Notes under the pieces: model-generated
What the model saw: only the letters and a program-made list of their open reading frames with translations
Told to the model about the DNA's origin: nothing
Database searches by the model: none
Position numbers and translations under genes: made by a program
Origin: an uncultured Bacteroidales bacterium
Lineage (GTDB): Bacteria; Bacteroidota; Bacteroidia; Bacteroidales; UBA932
Assembly: GCA_900318565.1 (NCBI GenBank)
Contig: ONLD01000014.1
Coordinates: forward strand, 1 to 56,611
DNA: 56,611 nt
Direction of reading: 5' to 3'
In this document: positions 7,734-17,083 of the stretch, in pieces
Layout: each line of letters begins with the position of its first letter
How positions within the stretch are numbered: position 1 is the stretch's first letter

Positions 7734-9833
7734 CTATGAAATAGTGCTATAATCTTCGATATCGTATTTACCCTTACGTAATTCCCGGAGAAGCACCGAG
7801 TTACGGGGATTCGAGAGCGAAGGGTCATCATCCAGAACGCCCTGGGCGCAGTGGCGCGCTTCCTCCAACAGCAGGGAGTCCCGCGAAAGGGATGCGATAC
7901 GGAGATTGATAGGAAGCCCGCTCTGCTGCGTGCCTTCCAGGTCTCCGGGACCGCGCATCTTCATATCCTGCTCGGCAATCTCGAATCCGTCTTCGGTCGA
8001 GCACATAAGTTCCAGCCTCTGCTGGGCCTCGCGGCTTGTCTTAGGGTCCTTTACAAGTATGCAGTACGACTTCTCCGCTCCACGTCCCACACGTCCGCGC
8101 AGCTGATGCAGCTGGCTCAGGCCGAAGCGCTGGGCGCTCCGTATGACCATCACGCTGGCGTTGGGCACGTCCACGCCCACCTCTATCACGGTAGTGGATA
8201 CCAGTATGTCGGCGCGTCCCTGCACGAAAGCGTCCATATTGAACGCCTTGAAATCGCCCGTCTGCTGCCCGTGCACGATGGCGACCTTGTAACCCTCTTC
8301 CAGCGGAAAAGCCTTCAGTATCTCTTCATAACCTTCCTCCACGTTGCTGATGTCTTCCATCTTTTCGTTGATGAAAATCATCGGATACACCACGAATGCC
8401 TGCCGCCCGAGGGCAATCTGCTCTTTGATGAAGCGGTACATCGCAGGCAGGCGGTTGTGCCCTATCAGCATAGTCTGCACAGGCTTGCGGCCGGGAGGCA
8501 TCTCGTCTATCACGGACACGTCCAAGTCTCCGTACAAGGTCATTGCGAGCGTGCGGGGAATAGGGGTGGCAGTCATCACGAGGATGTGCGGGGGCGCTCC
8601 CGCAGGTCCCTTTGCCCAGAGGCGTGCGCGCTGGTCCACGCCGAACCGGTGCTGCTCGTCGATGACGGCGAGCCCGAGGGCCCGGTACTGCACGCTGTCC
8701 TCGATGAGAGCGTGCGTGCCAACCACGATGCCTATGCTACCGTCGGCGAGCCCTTCCAGCAGGGGCCGGCGCTCTTTTTTGGTCGTACTGCCCGTAAGCA
8801 GGGCGCACTGCACCCCGGTGGGGGCGAGATACTTCTTTATATTGGCATAATGCTGCTGGGCAAGCACTTCCGTAGGCGCCATAATGCAGGCCTGATAGCC
8901 GTTGCCTACGGCGATAAGACAGCTCAGCACCGCCACCATAGTCTTCCCGGAGCCCACGTCGCCCTGCAGCAGACGGTTCATCTGGCTGCCGCCGCTCATA
9001 TCGGCGCGGATTTCCTTGATGACCCTCTGCTGCGCTCCCGTCAGCGAATACGGCAGGGCGTTGTAGCAGGCGTGGAACGCCGCGCCGACGTGCGGCATAC
9101 GTATACCGTTTTCAGCGCTGCTGCGCACGTAACGCTGCTTGAGCAGGCTGAGCTGCAGGAAAAAGAGCTCCTCGAACTTCAGCCGGCGGCTGGCTATGGC
9201 AAGCGATTTCTGGTCAGAGGGGAAATGGATGTTCTTTATTGCAAACGGCAGCGGGCAGAGCCCGTGGGCCTTGAGCACATAGTCCGGAAGCGTCTCCCGT
9301 ATCTCGGACAGGCACAGCGAGAGGGCCGCCTGCTGGAGCTTGCACATCACCTTGCCCGTCACTCCCCCGCTCTTCAGCTTTTCGGTGCTGGGATATACGC
9401 CGGTGAGCACGCCCTGCGCGGACGGGTCCGAAAGAGGCGAATCTATTTCGGGATGGACTATGTTGATATGTCCGTTGTACGACTGGGGCTTCCCGAAGAA
9501 CAGGAAGACGCAGCCGGGCTCGAGCTTCTCGAAAGTCCATTTGACACCTTTGAAAAACACCATCTCCATACGCCCCGTCTCATCTTCCACATACACGCTG
9601 AGGTGCTTCATATTCACGAGGTTGCGGCTCACGACCTTGCCCTGCACCTGCACGTATGCCACGTCCGGGGTCACCTGGGAGATGGGAGTGACGCTGCTGC
9701 GGTCGATATAGCGAAAGGGATAAAAATGCAGCAAATCCTCCAGCGTGTGGATTTCCAGCTCGTTTTTTATGAGAGCCGCCCTCTTCGGGCCCACGCCGGG
9801 AAGAAACTGTATGTCATTTTTCAACTCTCCCAT
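7734..9833 (-). CDS. recG: ATP-dependent DNA helicase RecG
   Basis: A 699-aa superfamily 2 helicase that remodels stalled replication forks and branched DNA. It opens with an HhH-like segment (FLPGVGPKRAALI), has the OB-fold wedge domain (residues about 60-150), Walker A GDVGSGKT at 291-298 (Lys297), the RecG-specific DEQH box (DEQHRFGVDQRAR), TATPIPRT, and the C-terminal QLRGRVGRG motif VI. The ATG at 9833 starts MGELKNDIQFLPGVG; a longer in-frame extension is rejected because it has no helicase character and would cover the divergent lipoprotein start. A TATATTTG box ends 4 bases before this ATG, suggesting a nearly leaderless message. First gene of the operon that ends with prfA. Confidence 0.97.
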   Translation of the reverse strand: MGELKNDIQFLPGVGPKRAALIKNELEIHTLEDLLHFYPFRYIDRSSVTPISQVTPDVAYVQVQGKVVSRNLVNMKHLSVYVEDETGRMEMVFFKGVKWTFEKLEPGCVFLFFGKPQSYNGHINIVHPEIDSPLSDPSAQGVLTGVYPSTEKLKSGGVTGKVMCKLQQAALSLCLSEIRETLPDYVLKAHGLCPLPFAIKNIHFPSDQKSLAIASRRLKFEELFFLQLSLLKQRYVRSSAENGIRMPHVGAAFHACYNALPYSLTGAQQRVIKEIRADMSGGSQMNRLLQGDVGSGKTMVAVLSCLIAVGNGYQACIMAPTEVLAQQHYANIKKYLAPTGVQCALLTGSTTKKERRPLLEGLADGSIGIVVGTHALIEDSVQYRALGLAVIDEQHRFGVDQRARLWAKGPAGAPPHILVMTATPIPRTLAMTLYGDLDVSVIDEMPPGRKPVQTMLIGHNRLPAMYRFIKEQIALGRQAFVVYPMIFINEKMEDISNVEEGYEEILKAFPLEEGYKVAIVHGQQTGDFKAFNMDAFVQGRADILVSTTVIEVGVDVPNASVMVIRSAQRFGLSQLHQLRGRVGRGAEKSYCILVKDPKTSREAQQRLELMCSTEDGFEIAEQDMKMRGPGDLEGTQQSGLPINLRIASLSRDSLLLEEARHCAQGVLDDDPSLSNPRNSVLLRELRKGKYDIEDYSTIS

Positions 9834-9837
9834 ACAA

Positions 9838-9845
9838 CAAATATA
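9838..9845 (-). promoter_or_regulatory. -7 box of recG promoter
   Basis: Minus-strand TATATTTG fits the Bacteroidota TAnnTTTG box and ends 4 bases from the recG ATG. No clear TTTG -33 element is seen about 19-21 bases upstream. Confidence 0.6.
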
Positions 9846-9856
9846 CAATTTTTTTA

Positions 9857-9864
9857 TAACTTTG
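9857..9864 (+). promoter_or_regulatory. -7 box of the GLUG lipoprotein promoter
   Basis: TAACTTTG fits TAnnTTTG and ends 5 bases before the ATG at 9870. It is back to back with the recG box, 11 bases apart. No -33 element is evident. Confidence 0.5.
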
Positions 9865-9869
9865 ACATT

Positions 9870-12479
9870 ATGAAACATCTCATTAAGTTTTTGCTTCCTG
9901 CCGGGCTTGCCCTGGCAGGGCTGATCTCCTGCGAAAAAGACGTTCCTGCAGGAGAAAAAGCAGGCCCTGTGCCTGCCGCAGACAAGGTTGCAAAAGAGTT
10001 CACCGGTTCCTTCGCCGGCTCCAAAGCGACGCTGGCCGCTTTCCCGGAGGTAAGGTGGCAGCAGGGCGACGACATCTCGGTATGGGACGGCTCCGACCGT
10101 AACGTATTCAGCATCAAGCCCGGGACCAACCAAGGCAGCACCGCCACCTTCGAAGGTTTCGTGGCCGAGGACGCGACGGCGCCCTTCCCGGCCCTGTTCC
10201 CCGCCTCGTCATTCATTTCCTGTGACGGCACTTCCTTTACCGCCGCTGTTCCCGCCACGCAAAGCATCGTTCCGGGCTCTCCCAACGCGGCCGGAGCCAC
10301 TGTCGCCGTGGGGCAGGTCGGAAGCGACGGCAAGCTTAGCCTGAAAAACGTAGTCGGCCTCGTGAAATTCACCATCGGGGACAACTTCGACGGGCAGATA
10401 AATACTGTCATCCTCTCCGGAGCCGGCTCCGAGCCCGTTGCGGGCCAGGTGGTAATCGACTCCGCGACCGGTGAGATCACTTCCGTAAAATCCGCCTCCA
10501 CAAGCATAACCCTTACCGCAGGCTCTTCCGCTTCCCTGCCCGCCGGCGATTACTACATCGCCGTGCTGCCGGTCGCTTTCAGCCAGGGCTTCTCGCTCTC
10601 GTTCAAGAACCTGAGCGGCAAGACCATAGAGAAGAGCACTTCCAACGCTATGAGCATACCTCGCGGCGGCGGCAAGGACCTTGGCACCGTGACCGCCGGC
10701 CTGAAGGAGTTCAGCTCCGAGATTATGACCGCCGACGAGCTCGTGGGCTGGAACGAGAACTGCCAGTTCGCCGAGGGCGAGGTCTATAAGCTCGGCGCCG
10801 ACATCGATATGGAAGGCAAGCCCTGGACTCCCCGTTCGGACTTCGTCGGCACTTTCGACGGCCAGGGCCACAAGATCTACAACTTCGTCGTCTCCACCAA
10901 CGAATACACAGGCTTCATCCGCACCACCAAGGATGGCGGCACCGCCTGTATCAAGAATCTCATCATAGGCTCCAAGGACGGCAAGACCTGGGACGGCGTG
11001 AGCAAGATCGTCCACACCTCTTCCGCCAACAACTACACCTGGTACTATGCAGGCGTAGTGGCCAAGACTATGGGACAGACCGACCTTACGGACATCATCA
11101 ACTTCGCGGCAGTGGAAATTGAGGCCGGCTCGACCGGAAAGACCCGCGCTGCAGGTATCTGCGGCAACGTCGCGAGCACCGGCACCATCAAAGGCTGCAT
11201 CAACTACGGTTCCGTGACCAACAACGCCTCCGTGACCGGCGTGAGCTCCAACGGCAGCACCACCCTCCAGCCCAGCGCCCTCGGCGGCATCGCAGCCCAG
11301 ACCGACAAAGACGTGACCTACGACCACTGCATCAACTACGGCACCATCACCAACCGCAACCCGGGAGTCTTCCGCATCGGAGGCATCCTCGGCAACACCA
11401 GCTACGCATACCTCATTACCGACTGCGAGAACTACGGAAACATAGTGCTCGAAGAGACCTGTTCTTCCGAAAACTCCTACATCGGAGGCATCCTCGGATA
11501 CGGCAAGGGCACCAACCTCAAGAACTGCACCAACCACGCCGACTTCAACTGGAACACCTTCAACGCCACTACTTTTGCCGGCGGAGTGTTCGCGTACGTC
11601 GCGAGCAGTTCGGTGGAAGGCTGCGTCAACGAAGGCTCGCTGACCGTAGGCAAGGGCGGCAAATATGCCAACTGGTGTTCCTTCGGCGGCGTCGCCGCTT
11701 CCATCTACACCAGTGCGGTGATGAAAGACTGCAAGAATCTCGGCGCAGTCGACGTGTATTTCGAGCAGACCGTCCGCGTCGGCGGCGTATGCGGCACGCT
11801 CAACTCCAGCTGCACCCTCTCGAATTCCGTCAACAGCGCCCCCGTCCGGGCTGAGCTCAATGTCGAGAACAACCGCTGGGCGGCAGTCGGCGGCGTGTGC
11901 GCCTTCCAGGAGAAGGGCAGCGGCAATGCCGTCACCGGCTGCAGCAACTCCGGTAAAGTCAGCCTCGAAGGAGACTTCAGGCCCACTTCCGGCTCTGTCC
12001 ACGGCAACGGCGGCAATGCCGGCGGCATCCTGGGATTCGGCTGTCTGAGCTTAAATATCAAGGACAACGTGAATACAGGTGAAGTCTTCGCCTCCAACTC
12101 TTCCACGCCTCCCTTCTATGCCGGCGGCATCGTCGGACATCTTATCACCGGCAGCGGCATCACCACTTCCGGCAATACGAATGAAGCACCCGTCAGCGCT
12201 TCCACTTCCGACGGCACTGCAGCTTGCGCAGGCGGCGTCCTTGGCTGCGTCTCGGTCAGCTCCTTCACAGCCTCAGCCGACCGCAACTACGGAGCCGTGA
12301 GCTGCTCCAATGCATCCAACGCCGGTTCCGTCGCAGGCGTCAACGCCGGAACCCTTACCGGATGCGGCGCAGGCGGTTCCGTATGCGGCACCGTCCTGGA
12401 TTCATCCAACTTCTCCGGATTCGTACAGGGAGGGGCCAGCACCGGCTCCCACAGTGGTTCAACGTTCATCAGCAAGTAG
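9870..12479 (+). CDS. Surface lipoprotein: fimbrillin-like N-terminus plus GLUG-type repeats
   Basis: An 869-aa lipoprotein (signal ends in LAGLISC). Residues about 35-275 show the fimbrillin-like pattern seen in two other genes here: a W-x2-GD-x-I-x-x-WDG segment, a GLVKFTI strand and an AGDYYIAVLP strand. Residues about 290-330 begin the GLUG region (GTFDGQGHKIYNF), followed by about ten repeats of roughly 45-55 residues with a Cys-x-N-x-G-x-V core, such as CINYGSV, CENYGNI and CSNSGKV, each preceded by a GG(I/V) turn. GLUG repeats are associated with surface and adhesin-type proteins. No enzyme domain is visible. Its stop is 2 bases before the next lipoprotein's ATG, so the two form an operon. 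The start was set at the lipoprotein signal peptide. Confidence 0.85.
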   Translation: MKHLIKFLLPAGLALAGLISCEKDVPAGEKAGPVPAADKVAKEFTGSFAGSKATLAAFPEVRWQQGDDISVWDGSDRNVFSIKPGTNQGSTATFEGFVAEDATAPFPALFPASSFISCDGTSFTAAVPATQSIVPGSPNAAGATVAVGQVGSDGKLSLKNVVGLVKFTIGDNFDGQINTVILSGAGSEPVAGQVVIDSATGEITSVKSASTSITLTAGSSASLPAGDYYIAVLPVAFSQGFSLSFKNLSGKTIEKSTSNAMSIPRGGGKDLGTVTAGLKEFSSEIMTADELVGWNENCQFAEGEVYKLGADIDMEGKPWTPRSDFVGTFDGQGHKIYNFVVSTNEYTGFIRTTKDGGTACIKNLIIGSKDGKTWDGVSKIVHTSSANNYTWYYAGVVAKTMGQTDLTDIINFAAVEIEAGSTGKTRAAGICGNVASTGTIKGCINYGSVTNNASVTGVSSNGSTTLQPSALGGIAAQTDKDVTYDHCINYGTITNRNPGVFRIGGILGNTSYAYLITDCENYGNIVLEETCSSENSYIGGILGYGKGTNLKNCTNHADFNWNTFNATTFAGGVFAYVASSSVEGCVNEGSLTVGKGGKYANWCSFGGVAASIYTSAVMKDCKNLGAVDVYFEQTVRVGGVCGTLNSSCTLSNSVNSAPVRAELNVENNRWAAVGGVCAFQEKGSGNAVTGCSNSGKVSLEGDFRPTSGSVHGNGGNAGGILGFGCLSLNIKDNVNTGEVFASNSSTPPFYAGGIVGHLITGSGITTSGNTNEAPVSASTSDGTAACAGGVLGCVSVSSFTASADRNYGAVSCSNASNAGSVAGVNAGTLTGCGAGGSVCGTVLDSSNFSGFVQGGASTGSHSGSTFISK

Positions 12480-12481
12480 TT

Positions 12482-15400
12482 ATGAAAAAAAGCATCATAT
12501 ATATTGCGCTCGCGGCACTGGCCGCCGCTGCCTGTACCCGCACGGTCGAGACTGAGACTCCCGTGGAAGGCAGGCTCAAGACCATAAGCATCAGCGCAAG
12601 CGGCGAGCAGATTTCCAAGGCCCGCCTGGACTTCCCCCGCATCAACTGGGAGGAAAGTGACAAGGTCGCCATTTTCGACGGCGTGGCAAAGCGCGAATTC
12701 TCAGTGACTTCCTGCGACGGGGCCAGCGCCCGTCTCAGTGGCGAAGTGGCCGAAAGCGCCACTAATCTTGTAGCCGTGTCTCCCCTGTCGGCGGGAATCT
12801 CCTATGAAAAAGGAGTCCTCAGCGTGACGCTGCCTTCGGAGCAGACTGTCCCAGACGGCGCCTGCATCGACCCTTCAGCCCTGCTGAGCGTGGCGAGCGC
12901 TGAAACCGGAGCCGCACTCCAGTTCAAGAACGTGCCCGGCCTCATCAGGATCACCGTCGACCGTGACGGAATCAGTGAAATCATACTCAGCGCCTCCGGT
13001 CCAATCGCCGGCACCGCCGCGGTCAATCCCGCGACCGGAGTCCTCGAGAGCGTGAGCGGCGGCTCAAATTCCATAGTCATCAAGCCCGCTGGCAGCAGTT
13101 TCGCCCAGGGTGATTACTATGCCGCCCTGCTTCCCGGAAACATCGCCGCCGGCTTCAAGGTCAGCGCCGTGGCCCAGGGGAAGAGCGGCGTGCGCGAGAC
13201 TACCTCCGCCAATGAAATCAAGCGCAGCATCTGCCTGGACAAGCTCCTGCTCTCCGACATCGCCTGGTCCACTGAAATCAGCAGCTACGCCCAGTTCAAA
13301 GCCTGGGCTGAAGACGGCAAGGAATCGGCAAGCCTCACAGCCGACATCGCGATTCCCTCCACCTGGGCCCCGGTCGCCATCGAGGGCGTGAGCCTCTACG
13401 GCAACGGCCACACCATCTCCGGCTTCGAGAAGAAAAACGGCAGCGGTCCCTTCGGTCTCTTCAAGAGCGCGAAGGACTGCAGCTTCGAGGACCTGTCAAT
13501 ATCCGGCTTCAATCTTGAAAGCACCTCCCAGTTCCTGGGCGGCCTCGTGGGCAGCGCCACCGGCAGCAGTTTCAAGAACTGCTCCTTCGACGGCAGGCTC
13601 GAGTGCACTGCAAAGGAGACCTGGTCCGGACGCGGCACCGTCACATCCGACGCCAACAACTTCGGCGTCACCGGAGGTCTCGCAGGCTATGCCGAAGGCT
13701 GCACCTTTGAGGACTGCAGCTACAGCGGCGTAATATCCTCATTCGGCAAGTGCACCGGCGGCGTGTGCGGCTACAGCAAGTCCAGCACCATCAAGAACTG
13801 CAAGACTTCAACCGATTGCGAAGTGTACTGCTACTACCACTGCGCCGGCCTGATTGCCGGAGCCGTGACCGGAGATTCCGCCATTGAAGACTGCTCCGCA
13901 GAAGGCTTCGTGGGCTGCCTCGGCTGGTTCACCGGCGGCATCGCCGGCTGGTTCGAGAACGGCCTCATCAAGCACTGCGTGGTCGGCAGCCACTCCTATA
14001 TCAGCAGCACCCAGTACGACGTGGGCGGCATCGCCGGCCATATGCAGGCCTTTGCCGGCGGCAAGGCTGTAGTGGACCGCTGCACCGTGTATGCCAATGT
14101 CCAGGGGCAGTATAACGTGGGCGGCATCGTGGGTTACACCTGCCAGAAGGCAGCCGGCACGCTTGCCCTGACCAACTGCGCCTACCTCGAAGGCGACATC
14201 TTCGCCACCGGCGTCAACTCCAACTACTATTCCCTCGCTGCAGGCATCTGCGGCTGGAACCAGAATACCAGCGGCTCCGTGGTATTTGAGAACAACGTCG
14301 CCCGTCCAGCCCTGATAAAGGCCCTCAACAACCGCGAGAAGCGCCTCACCGAGCCCGCCAGCTACGTCTATAAGACCATCGGCGGCGTGGCCGGTCTGCT
14401 GGGCTTCACCAACGGCGCAGGCACGACCACGATGTCCAACTGCTACACCACCCTGACCAAGCCTGAAATCCTCGTGTCCCATCAGGGCATCGACACCTTC
14501 GGCAGCGTGTTCGTCAACTGGGGAGCGCTCTACGGAAAGGCCAACACCGCCCTCGTGTACGGAGCCGACTGCTACAAGGACTCCGATACGCAGTCCGGAG
14601 CCGGCGCCCCCGCCTCCACCAGCGGCGAAATAGGACTCAGCGTGCAGCAGATGACCGACGGCACCCTCCTCGGCAAGCTCAACGCTTCTGCCTCCAAATG
14701 TACCGCGGCAGGCATCGAGCCCGCCTCCTGGATCAGCGGCGACTTCGGCTACCCGGTGCCCGACAGCGTGATTCCCGACCCTACTCCCCGTGAAAGCACC
14801 ACCAAGCGCGTCAGCGTGTGCGGAGACTCCATCTCCACCTTCGCCGGCTACATTCCGGCATCCTATGCTTACCACTTCCCCTGCTCCTACACGGATCACC
14901 ACTACTGCGAGTGCGTACGCAACGTATCCCAGACCTATTGGTATCAGGTGATTTACGACTATATGAAGGATGCGCGCCTGGATATGAATATGTCCTACTC
15001 CGGTTCCGCCGTAGCGCGCAGCACCAACACCGACAAGAACACCAACCACTGGTACACCCAGTGCTACACCCAGCGCTACCTGCGCCAGGGCGGCATCGGC
15101 GAGCCCGACGTGATTATCCTCCACGGCGGCACCAACGACTGGGCCCACAACGACAACCGCCTCTATCCCGGTTCGGCCCTCTGCAAGAGCGCCGACGCCC
15201 CGTCGGAATCCGCACTTAACGATATGTTCACCACCGCCGACTCCGCAGTGACGCGCGAGCAGATCGAGGGCCTCGATGACACGACCTTCTGCACGGCTTA
15301 CATCAAGCTCCTCAAACTCTGGAACGAGCAGTATCCGGGCGTGAAGATTGTGTGCGTCATCGGCGACTACCTTTCCGAAGGCGTGGAGAAGAGCATACTC

Positions 15401-15649
15401 GCTATCGCCTCCCATTACGGCGCCAAGTGCGTGGACCTGCTGCAGGTCAACGGTTTCAACGACCAGACCTATATGCCCAAGCACGACTACAACGGCAGCT
15501 CGGGCTGCCACCCGGGTGTCGCGGCTATGAAGTTCATCTCCAATAAGATCTACACCGAGCTCGGTCCCTGGATGGAGAATGTCTCGGCCAACAAGAACGC
15601 CGAAGCGTCCTTCGAGCGCTTCGATAACCTGGAGCAATTCACGATGTAG
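12482..15649 (+). CDS. Surface lipoprotein: fimbrillin-like domain, GLUG-type repeats, C-terminal SGNH hydrolase
   Basis: A 1055-aa lipoprotein (signal ends AAAAC). The N-terminal third has the same fimbrillin-like pattern as its neighbour (INWEESDKVAIFDG; GLIRITV; GDYYAALLP). Residues about 300-720 are GLUG-type repeats with Cys-containing cores. From about residue 775 a GDSL/SGNH hydrolase begins: block I GDSIS with Ser783, block III GGTND with Asn885, and His1010 in GCHPG. The usual Asp three residues before the His is absent here (S-G-C-H), though an Asp lies seven residues before. SGNH enzymes are esterases or acetylhydrolases, so deacetylation of a glycan held by the repeats is plausible. 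It is translationally close to the upstream lipoprotein and converges with the radical SAM gene (5-base gap). Confidence 0.87.
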   Translation: MKKSIIYIALAALAAAACTRTVETETPVEGRLKTISISASGEQISKARLDFPRINWEESDKVAIFDGVAKREFSVTSCDGASARLSGEVAESATNLVAVSPLSAGISYEKGVLSVTLPSEQTVPDGACIDPSALLSVASAETGAALQFKNVPGLIRITVDRDGISEIILSASGPIAGTAAVNPATGVLESVSGGSNSIVIKPAGSSFAQGDYYAALLPGNIAAGFKVSAVAQGKSGVRETTSANEIKRSICLDKLLLSDIAWSTEISSYAQFKAWAEDGKESASLTADIAIPSTWAPVAIEGVSLYGNGHTISGFEKKNGSGPFGLFKSAKDCSFEDLSISGFNLESTSQFLGGLVGSATGSSFKNCSFDGRLECTAKETWSGRGTVTSDANNFGVTGGLAGYAEGCTFEDCSYSGVISSFGKCTGGVCGYSKSSTIKNCKTSTDCEVYCYYHCAGLIAGAVTGDSAIEDCSAEGFVGCLGWFTGGIAGWFENGLIKHCVVGSHSYISSTQYDVGGIAGHMQAFAGGKAVVDRCTVYANVQGQYNVGGIVGYTCQKAAGTLALTNCAYLEGDIFATGVNSNYYSLAAGICGWNQNTSGSVVFENNVARPALIKALNNREKRLTEPASYVYKTIGGVAGLLGFTNGAGTTTMSNCYTTLTKPEILVSHQGIDTFGSVFVNWGALYGKANTALVYGADCYKDSDTQSGAGAPASTSGEIGLSVQQMTDGTLLGKLNASASKCTAAGIEPASWISGDFGYPVPDSVIPDPTPRESTTKRVSVCGDSISTFAGYIPASYAYHFPCSYTDHHYCECVRNVSQTYWYQVIYDYMKDARLDMNMSYSGSAVARSTNTDKNTNHWYTQCYTQRYLRQGGIGEPDVIILHGGTNDWAHNDNRLYPGSALCKSADAPSESALNDMFTTADSAVTREQIEGLDDTTFCTAYIKLLKLWNEQYPGVKIVCVIGDYLSEGVEKSILAIASHYGAKCVDLLQVNGFNDQTYMPKHDYNGSSGCHPGVAAMKFISNKIYTELGPWMENVSANKNAEASFERFDNLEQFTM

Positions 15650-15654
15650 TACTA

Positions 15655-16917
15655 CTACTGCTGCATCATAATCAGTGCGGGAGCTTTTCCTTCTTCGAGG
15701 AGCTCCCGCATTCTTTTCATAGCGGGGGCGCTGCGGGTAAAGAACATCTTGTAGCCTTCGCACAGGGCGTTGAGCCCGGTCTGGCCGGTGTCGGTGGTGT
15801 TGAAACGGTGTTTGGGACAGCCGCCGTGGCAGAGCTGGAAGGCTTCGCAGCGCAGGCACTTGCGGGGCAGCGAGTTGCGCTTGTCGATGCCGAAGCGCAC
15901 CTGGGCGGGCGAAGACATCATCTCCTTGAGGGAGTCGCGGTAGATGTTGCCCAGGAGGTACTTGGGATACACGAAGTGGTCGCAGGCGTACACGTCGCCG
16001 TTGTGCTCGACCACGGCATTGCCGCCGCAGGTCTCGGCGAAGCTGCAGGTCCCGGGCATCACGCCGCACCAGTTCGCGAGGGTGCAGTCGAAGAAGTTTA
16101 CGAACACGCGGCCCACGTCGTGACGCACCCAATAGTCGAATATGTCGCATATGAAGCGGCCGAAGCCGACAGGGCTTACCGACCAGGGCGCAAGGGCTGC
16201 GCCTTCTTCCGAGGGTTCGACGATATGCGGCCTCCTGCTCTTGTCGGGCTTCCCGTTCTTCAGGGGCCATACCACGTGCTCAACGACCGGAGAGAACTGT
16301 ATGAAGTTGCTTCCCAGGCCCTTCAGGAACTGATAGACCTGCAGCCCCTTGCCTTCGGAGGCGCTGTTGATGGTCGCCATTATGTTGTACTCGACCCCGG
16401 CGGCGTGGAGTTTGCGCAGGCCTTCGATGACCCGTGCCGACGTCGGCGCGCCGCCCTTGTCGCGGCGGTAGCGGTCGTGGACTTCCGGAGTGCCGTCCAT
16501 CGACACGCCGAGCAGGAAGCGCTCGCGGGCGAAAAACTGCGCCCATTCTTCGGTGACGAGGGTGCCGTTGGTCTGGAGGGTGTTGTGGATAATCTTCTTG
16601 CCGGCGTACTTCTTTTCGAATTCCACGGCCTTGCGGTAGAAGTCAAGGCCCAGCACCAGGGGCTCTCCCCCGTGCCAGTTGAAGGTCACTTCATTCAACT
16701 CGCAGGACTCGATATAAGTACGCACATAGCGCTCGAGGTCGTCGATGCTCATCCTCGGCTCCCGGCCGCCGTAAATCTCGGACTTGTCGAGATAATAACA
16801 GTAGGAGCAGTCGAGATTGCACAGGGAGCCCGCCGGCTTCAGCATAAGATTAAACGCGAGCGGCCCGGACAGGCGCTCGGCATCCTGCAGCGTAAGAGTA
16901 TCCTTTATCGTTCTCAT
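15655..16917 (-). CDS. Anaerobic sulfatase-maturating enzyme-type radical SAM/SPASM protein
   Basis: A 420-aa radical SAM protein. The SAM-binding cluster is Cys33-x3-Cys37-x2-Cys40 in SLCNLDCSYCYY. The C-terminal SPASM region supplies further Cys for two auxiliary clusters (CGVMPGTCSFAETCGG, then YACDHFVYP and LRCEAFQLCHGGCPKHR). Length and order match anSME, which oxidises a Cys or Ser of sulfatases to formylglycine under anoxic conditions; FNWHGGEPLV and VSMDGTPEVHDRYR also fit. No sulfatase lies in the window, so the client is elsewhere or is a different protein. A TATCTTTG box lies 11 bases upstream of the ATG. It converges with the SGNH lipoprotein. Confidence 0.9.
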   Translation of the reverse strand: MRTIKDTLTLQDAERLSGPLAFNLMLKPAGSLCNLDCSYCYYLDKSEIYGGREPRMSIDDLERYVRTYIESCELNEVTFNWHGGEPLVLGLDFYRKAVEFEKKYAGKKIIHNTLQTNGTLVTEEWAQFFARERFLLGVSMDGTPEVHDRYRRDKGGAPTSARVIEGLRKLHAAGVEYNIMATINSASEGKGLQVYQFLKGLGSNFIQFSPVVEHVVWPLKNGKPDKSRRPHIVEPSEEGAALAPWSVSPVGFGRFICDIFDYWVRHDVGRVFVNFFDCTLANWCGVMPGTCSFAETCGGNAVVEHNGDVYACDHFVYPKYLLGNIYRDSLKEMMSSPAQVRFGIDKRNSLPRKCLRCEAFQLCHGGCPKHRFNTTDTGQTGLNALCEGYKMFFTRSAPAMKRMRELLEEGKAPALIMMQQ

Positions 16918-16928
16918 ACAGTCGGATG

Positions 16929-16936
16929 CAAAGATA
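16929..16936 (-). promoter_or_regulatory. -7 box of the radical SAM gene
   Basis: Minus-strand TATCTTTG matches TAnnTTTG, 11 bases before the ATG at 16917. A matching -33 element was not found. Confidence 0.5.
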
Positions 16937-17021
16937 ATAAAAAAGCGCTAATCGCTCCGCCTCTCACAGCAGGCCGTCACAAAGGTGCCCGACAATTGCT
17001 TATCCTCCAGCCACTTACCAT

Positions 17022-17083
17022 ATCTGCTTGCATCTTATACAATGCAAGCAGATTACGTAAGTAGCAGACTATCATCTGCTTGC
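17022..17083. repeat. 12-bp perfect inverted repeat plus a third copy of ATCTGCTTGC
   Basis: ATCTGCTTGCAT (17022-17033) is mirrored by ATGCAAGCAGAT (17042-17053) around an 8-base loop, and ATCTGCTTGC recurs at 17074-17083. No T run follows on either strand, so it is not a standard terminator. It lies in the 262-base gap between the radical SAM gene promoter and the 3' end of the HAD gene; the rest of this gap shows nothing recognisable. Confidence 0.6.

Noticed and set aside
11150-12400. Regular repeats that could suggest a CRISPR or tandem DNA array
   Set aside because: The periodicity is at protein level (GLUG repeats); the DNA copies are diverged and there are no constant-length spacers.
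13808-16270. 820-codon minus-strand open frame across the SGNH lipoprotein and radical SAM gene
   Set aside because: It is low-complexity Ala/Gly/Val-rich and opposite two clear genes.
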